Source: an uncultured Chloroflexota bacterium
GTDB lineage: Bacteria; Chloroflexota; Anaerolineae; Aggregatilineales; Phototrophicaceae
Direction of reading: 5' to 3'
Length of the DNA stretch: 8,744 nucleotides
NCBI GenBank assembly: GCA_903904765.1
Contig: CAIVEA010000887.1
Span: 1-8,744, forward strand
Under the pieces are notes generated by a model that was not told the origin of the DNA, did not search any database, and saw only the letters and a program-made list of their open reading frames with translations. The position numbers and the translations under genes were made by a program. The first letter of the stretch is position 1, and the number at the start of each line of letters is the position of its first letter. Shown piece by piece: positions 5,443 through 8,744 of this stretch.

Positions 5443-6612
5443 TTATTCCTTCATCCAGTCCGCGCTATTGAAAACTGCACTCGCTTCGGGTGAATTGAGG
5501 ATGCGATGGCGTTCTTCAGAATTGGGGGCATTCTGAAACGCATCTATGAACGCTTTCTCAACTTGCTTCCACGCATCCACATCACGGACGGCCCACCCAA
5601 TTTGGGGGCGCAGTCCCAGCGTGTCGGGGTCTTGCTGGATGCCCATAAAGCCGCTATAGAAATGCATTTGATGCGGCTGCTCCATCAGCATCCATGTAAA
5701 AGGCACGCTCAGAACTTGTCGTGGAAGCTGGGAAAGCGTCATCGGCTTACGAGAGTCGCCGGGTTGCCAGTCCAGATAGGGATTAGGCACCATCTGACCG
5801 CCGGAGAAGATATACGGCATCAGTTTGACAATCCAACCCGTGAGATACGGGCCGCCGCTGCCGAGGTGGACATCTTTATAGATGCTCTGCCAGAACTCGC
5901 GGTTGGGATTCCCCGAAGCGGCCTGCACAAATTCGTCCAGAATCGGGCGCAGCACCGCCAGCCAGTCCTCCAGCCCGTAGCCTGAAAACAGGTCTACGCG
6001 CTGACGCAAATCCTGCCAATCTGCAACCGTGCCTTCCAGACGGATAGACGGGATACCGCACATCGTATGGAGGTTGTAGGAGAAGTATTTTCCGTAGATG
6101 CCCAAGAGGGCAATTTGAAAGGCCGTTTGTTCGTTTACATCGGTGGTGGAAAAGAGCAGGACAGCGGACTCTACAAAATGGCCTTTGGCGCGTTCTTTGA
6201 TCTGCGAAAACAGTTCCGCGACCACTTCCTGCCACGCATTATCCGGGCTGCCCGGAATGAAGTCATCTCGCCGGACACTCAGTGCTTCGCTCCCGTTGTG
6301 TGGGACGAAGGACTCTCGCAGTTCTTCAGCATGGGTATGAACATGGATGCTGAATCCTTGCAGCATAAAAAGCCAGAGATGATCGGGCGATAGGATGAGG
6401 GGATAATGTTCATCATAGGCGACATGGATAGCCCTCACAAAATCGCTGCTGCCTATAAACCGCCCCTCACGCGGCCAGAAATCTTCCAGAGCCGGCCCCA
6501 GTTTTTGCTTGAAAACCTGACCTGCTTCGATTTCATGTAGCAGTTCAGTGGCGGGTTCTACCGGGTCAACCGCGAAGGTGATCCCCGGATGCGAAGATAC
6601 AGACGTGAGCAT
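5443..6612 (-). CDS. DUF4419 domain-containing protein
   Basis: A 389-residue soluble protein matching the DUF4419 pattern (PF14388) as I remember it. Seen are SSDFVRAIHVAYDEHYPLIL (55-74), SPDHLWLFMLQGFSIHV (75-91), ELRESFVPHNG (97-107), WQEVVAELFSQI (127-138), LLFSTTDVNEQTAFQIALL (152-170), YFSYNLHTMCGIPSIRLEGT (176-195) with ADWQDL (197-202), and FW (240-241) near GSGGPYLTGWI (251-261). The domain occurs in bacteria and fungi; I know of no established biochemical function. The conserved His, Cys and Trp residues could suggest an enzyme or ligand-binding role, but that is speculation. The ATG at 6612 has a good Shine-Dalgarno, GAGG 6 nt upstream, and a TATAAT box further up, so it can be expressed on its own. 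It converges on the kinase gene. Confidence 0.8.
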   Translation of the reverse strand: MLTSVSSHPGITFAVDPVEPATELLHEIEAGQVFKQKLGPALEDFWPREGRFIGSSDFVRAIHVAYDEHYPLILSPDHLWLFMLQGFSIHVHTHAEELRESFVPHNGSEALSVRRDDFIPGSPDNAWQEVVAELFSQIKERAKGHFVESAVLLFSTTDVNEQTAFQIALLGIYGKYFSYNLHTMCGIPSIRLEGTVADWQDLRQRVDLFSGYGLEDWLAVLRPILDEFVQAASGNPNREFWQSIYKDVHLGSGGPYLTGWIVKLMPYIFSGGQMVPNPYLDWQPGDSRKPMTLSQLPRQVLSVPFTWMLMEQPHQMHFYSGFMGIQQDPDTLGLRPQIGWAVRDVDAWKQVEKAFIDAFQNAPNSEERHRILNSPEASAVFNSADWMKE

Positions 6613-6652
6613 CGTGTGCCTCTTTCGGGAAAACGCGCATGGACACGTCTAT

Positions 6653-6658
6653 ATTATA
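6653..6658 (-). promoter_or_regulatory. -10 box for the DUF4419 gene
   Basis: A perfect minus-strand TATAAT lies 41 bases upstream of the ATG, giving a leader of about 34 nt. A matching -35 is not evident at standard spacing. No terminator is visible between the upstream PLP-enzyme gene (stop at 6695) and this box, so read-through from that gene is also possible. Confidence 0.4.
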
Positions 6659-6694
6659 TGCTGTTGTTACCCTGCTCGTAGCTTAACGTTGCAC

Positions 6695-7909
6695 TCAGGT
6701 GACGAAGGCGCGGTTGGCGGCGTGCGGCTGCCAGCTTCCCTCCGCGAGGATGTCCCCGATGGCCGCCATCACCGCCCGCACCTCGTCGTCCGTGTTGTAG
6801 AAGTGCGGCGCGATGCGTATCCCCGCCCCTTCGCGGTAGTCAATCACGAAGTTGCGTGCCAGCAGTTCACGGGAGACGGCATAGGCCTGTTCGGGGCGCA
6901 CCGTCACCGTCCCCGCCCGCCTGTCGGCCTCACGCGGGGAATGCACGGTGTAACCGGCTTTGTCCGCCAGTTCGATGATGAGCGCTGTCTGTCGCAACGA
7001 TTGTTCGCGGATGGCCGCCAGCCCGACCTGTGCGATGATTTCCACCCCCGGCTGAATCGCGTATAACGCAGCGATGGCCGGCGTACCGTTCGCCAGCCGG
7101 TACGAGTCTTCGCGCAGCAGGAAGTGGTCGTTGTCGAAGGCGAACGGTTTCTGATGGGCGAACCATCCGGTAATTTTGGGGTGCAGCGTGGTCAGCAAAT
7201 CCGGGCGCACATACATGAACACCCCGCCGGGGCCGCCGCACATCCATTTCAGCGTGCCGCCCACGTAGTAGTCCACTTCCAGCGCGGTCACATCTAAGGG
7301 GATGATGCCCACGCTGTGATAGCCGTTCAGCAGCACCTGTGCGCCGACGGCGTGCGCCTTCTCCACAATCGCCCGCGCAGGCATGATGTAGGCGCTGCGG
7401 AACAGCACATGACTGACGCTCACCAGCCGCGTGCGCTCGTCAATGGCGGCCAGCAGATCGTCCGTATCCACCATGATTCCGTCGCGGCTGCGTACCGTGA
7501 CCACTTCGATGCCGGGGGGCAGCATGGCGCGAAGCGTGTAGGAGTCCGACGGGAAATCCTGATCGGTGATGACCACTTTGTTGCGGCGCGGGTCGCTCCA
7601 GTCCAGCGCGCTGATGAGGATGCTGTTGGCGATGCTGGCGTTCTCGTGTACCAGCACGCTCCCCGCCGGAGCGCCCATCAGCGGCGCAATTTTGTCGCCC
7701 ACCGCGCCTTTCAGTTCCCACCACGTTGGCTGATCGGCGCGGCGGCTGCCCCACGCCCGCACGCCGAGCGTCACCCATGTGTCGCCATAGTCGCGCAGGC
7801 GGTCATACACGGCGCGGGGCATGGCTCCCAGCGAATTGCTGATGAGATAGGTGCAGGTTTCCAGCGTCGGAAATTCGCCGCGCCAGCGGGCGGCCAGTTG
7901 ATCGGTCAT
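6695..7909 (-). CDS. Class V aminotransferase-fold PLP-dependent enzyme, kynureninase-like
   Basis: A 404-residue cytosolic enzyme of PLP fold type I. It opens like kynureninases (YLISNSLGAMPRAVYDRL at 21-38, then a Trp-rich stretch at 45-65). It continues with ITDQDFPSDSYTL (114-126), SHVLFRSAYIMP (166-177), LLNGYHSVGIIPLDV (193-207), GGTLKWMCGGPGGVFM (217-232) with Lys221 as the predicted Schiff-base lysine, NGTPAIAALYA (274-284) and IRIAPHFYNTDDEV (364-377), which carries the probable carboxylate-binding Arg. Asn195 stands where this superfamily has the Asp that contacts the PLP pyridine nitrogen. Leu220 stands where kynureninase has the Tyr before the lysine. A true kynureninase is therefore doubtful, and no other tryptophan-pathway gene is nearby. 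A desulfurase/lyase, epimerase or other activity is possible. The ATG at 7909 has AGGGA 6 nt upstream. It is divergent from radA. Confidence 0.88.
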   Translation of the reverse strand: MTDQLAARWRGEFPTLETCTYLISNSLGAMPRAVYDRLRDYGDTWVTLGVRAWGSRRADQPTWWELKGAVGDKIAPLMGAPAGSVLVHENASIANSILISALDWSDPRRNKVVITDQDFPSDSYTLRAMLPPGIEVVTVRSRDGIMVDTDDLLAAIDERTRLVSVSHVLFRSAYIMPARAIVEKAHAVGAQVLLNGYHSVGIIPLDVTALEVDYYVGGTLKWMCGGPGGVFMYVRPDLLTTLHPKITGWFAHQKPFAFDNDHFLLREDSYRLANGTPAIAALYAIQPGVEIIAQVGLAAIREQSLRQTALIIELADKAGYTVHSPREADRRAGTVTVRPEQAYAVSRELLARNFVIDYREGAGIRIAPHFYNTDDEVRAVMAAIGDILAEGSWQPHAANRAFVT

Positions 7910-8013
7910 GCGGTGTCCCTGTTCCGGTTAGGTGAAGGCGAAAACGGTGAGCGTATTGTAGCGCAAGGCTGGCAGAGTGCGCCCTTTGCCAGTAGGATAA
8001 CCCTGATAACGCA

Positions 8014-8055
8014 ACCTCACCCCTCAGAGTTAAACGCAGTGCAGCGGGGTGAGGT
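8014..8055 (+). promoter_or_regulatory. Inverted repeat that would bury the radA ribosome binding site
   Basis: ACCTCACCCC (8014-8023) is the exact reverse complement of GGGGTGAGGT (8046-8055), with a 22-base loop. The right arm contains the GAGG (8051-8054) that is the natural Shine-Dalgarno for the ATG at 8060. In RNA the left arm would pair with it and block ribosome entry. The rest of the 7910-8059 gap holds a minus-strand TACAAT (7955-7960) that may serve the PLP-enzyme gene, and a GATAAC direct repeat (7996-8001, 8005-8010) of unknown meaning. Confidence 0.6.
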
Positions 8056-8059
8056 GTAT

Positions 8060-8744
8060 ATGAGGATGTCCCCCATGCCCAAACCGCAAACCCGCTTCGT
8101 CTGCCAGAACTGCGGCTATCAGGCGCTGAAAGGCTTTGGGCGCTGCCCGAACTGCGGTCAGTTCAACTCGATGTTCGAGGAACTGGTCGAGTCGTCGCGC
8201 CCATCCAAAGCCACACGCCCCTCACCGGGTGGCCTGCGCGCCGTGCCGCAACGCCTGAGCGAGATCGGCACAGACGCGGGCGAACGCCTGTCAGTTCCGG
8301 TGGAGGAGTTCAACCGCGTGCTGGGCGGCGGCATCGTCCCCGGCAGCATCATCCTGCTGGGCGGCGATCCCGGCATTGGCAAGTCGTCGCTGCTGCTGCA
8401 AATCTGCGGCTTGATCGCGGAGAGCGTCGGCACGGTGCTGTACGTCAGCGGCGAAGAGTCGGCGCGGCAGATCAAGATGCGGGCGGATCGCTTCGGCATC
8501 CAGACCGATAACCTGCTGCTGTTGACCGAAACCAACCTCGCCAGCATCCTCGAACAGGTGGGTGCGGTCAACCCGACCATCCTCGTGGTCGACTCGATCC
8601 AGACCGTGTACACAGATACCAGCGAGTCCTCGCCGGGGAGCGTGACGCAGGTACGCGAATGTGCCAGCCGCTTGCAGCATCTCGCCAAATCCAGCGGAAT
8701 CGGTGTGTTCCTCGTCGGGCATGTCACCAAAGAGGGCAGCATCG
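8060..8744 (+). CDS. radA: DNA repair protein RadA (Sms), C-terminus beyond the right edge
   Basis: A RecA-related ATPase that processes branched DNA during recombination and repair. The 228 codons present cover the N-terminal zinc finger CQNCG...RCPNCG (four cysteines at about 16-33), a linker, and the RecA-like ATPase core. The core has Walker A GGDPGIGKSS at about residues 101-110, YVSGEESARQIKMRADR after it, and Walker B ILVVDSIQTVY at about 174-184. The window ends within VGHVTKEGSI, just before the expected RadA KNRFG motif and the Lon-like C-terminal domain. In-frame ATGs stand at 8060, 8066 and 8075. The one at 8060 is chosen because GAGG lies 5 nt before it, although the protein similarity would also allow 8075. 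Confidence 0.96.
   Translation, partial: MRMSPMPKPQTRFVCQNCGYQALKGFGRCPNCGQFNSMFEELVESSRPSKATRPSPGGLRAVPQRLSEIGTDAGERLSVPVEEFNRVLGGGIVPGSIILLGGDPGIGKSSLLLQICGLIAESVGTVLYVSGEESARQIKMRADRFGIQTDNLLLLTETNLASILEQVGAVNPTILVVDSIQTVYTDTSESSPGSVTQVRECASRLQHLAKSSGIGVFLVGHVTKEGSI

Noticed and set aside
5411..5444. AACACC and GGTGTT as a second hairpin after the DUF4419 gene.
   Set aside because: The stem is only 6 bp with a loop of over 20 bases and no T-tract; the hairpin at 5360-5401 is far stronger.
6695..7909. Naming the PLP enzyme kynU.
   Set aside because: The key Asp and the Tyr next to the lysine are replaced and no kynurenine-pathway genes are nearby, so only the family level is supported.
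1..8744. tRNA, rRNA, CRISPR array, insertion sequence or attachment site.
   Set aside because: No cloverleaf-like segment, regularly spaced repeats, transposase frame or long terminal repeats were seen on reading; short gaps between genes leave little room.

Overview
This is a moderately GC-rich bacterial chromosomal window with short intergenic gaps. No mobile element, RNA gene or CRISPR array is visible. The DnaN protein has the wording I associate with Chloroflexota sliding clamps (for example the stretches LAKGLGIVARAV and TWIGAKVEKEGAITLPAKTF). An Anaerolineae-like Chloroflexota member is therefore my best guess at the source, inferred from memory and not proven.

Layout, left to right. 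A minus-strand integral membrane permease of the DUF318/ArsP-like family runs off the left edge (1-741). It is divergent from dnaN (916-2049, +), the DNA polymerase III sliding clamp, which ends at a textbook hairpin terminator. Next is a minus-strand pair: a PP2C-type Ser/Thr phosphatase gene (2855-3970), followed about 10 bases downstream by a gene (2110-2844) whose product resembles the organomercurial lyase (MerB) fold but appears to lack both catalytic cysteines. Divergent from this pair, across a 223-base control region, is an atypical Hanks-type protein kinase gene (4194-5318, +). The control region holds a perfect 13-bp inverted repeat. A DUF4419 gene (5443-6612, -) converges on the kinase gene and the two share a strong hairpin. 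Further right are a class V aminotransferase-fold / kynureninase-like PLP enzyme (6695-7909, -) and, divergent from it, the start of radA (8060 to the right edge, +), a DNA recombination and repair ATPase.

The centre of the window reads as a small phospho-signalling locus: kinase and phosphatase face away from one shared regulatory region, and the phosphatase is probably co-transcribed with the MerB-like pseudo-enzyme. DUF4419 may or may not belong to it. The flanking dnaN and radA are housekeeping genes for replication and repair.

The points most worth following are the MerB-like protein with substituted catalytic residues beside a PP2C gene, the kinase with a degenerate catalytic loop, the 13-bp inverted repeat before the kinase gene, the hairpin that would bury the radA ribosome binding site, and the PLP enzyme with Asn where the family has its near-invariant Asp.
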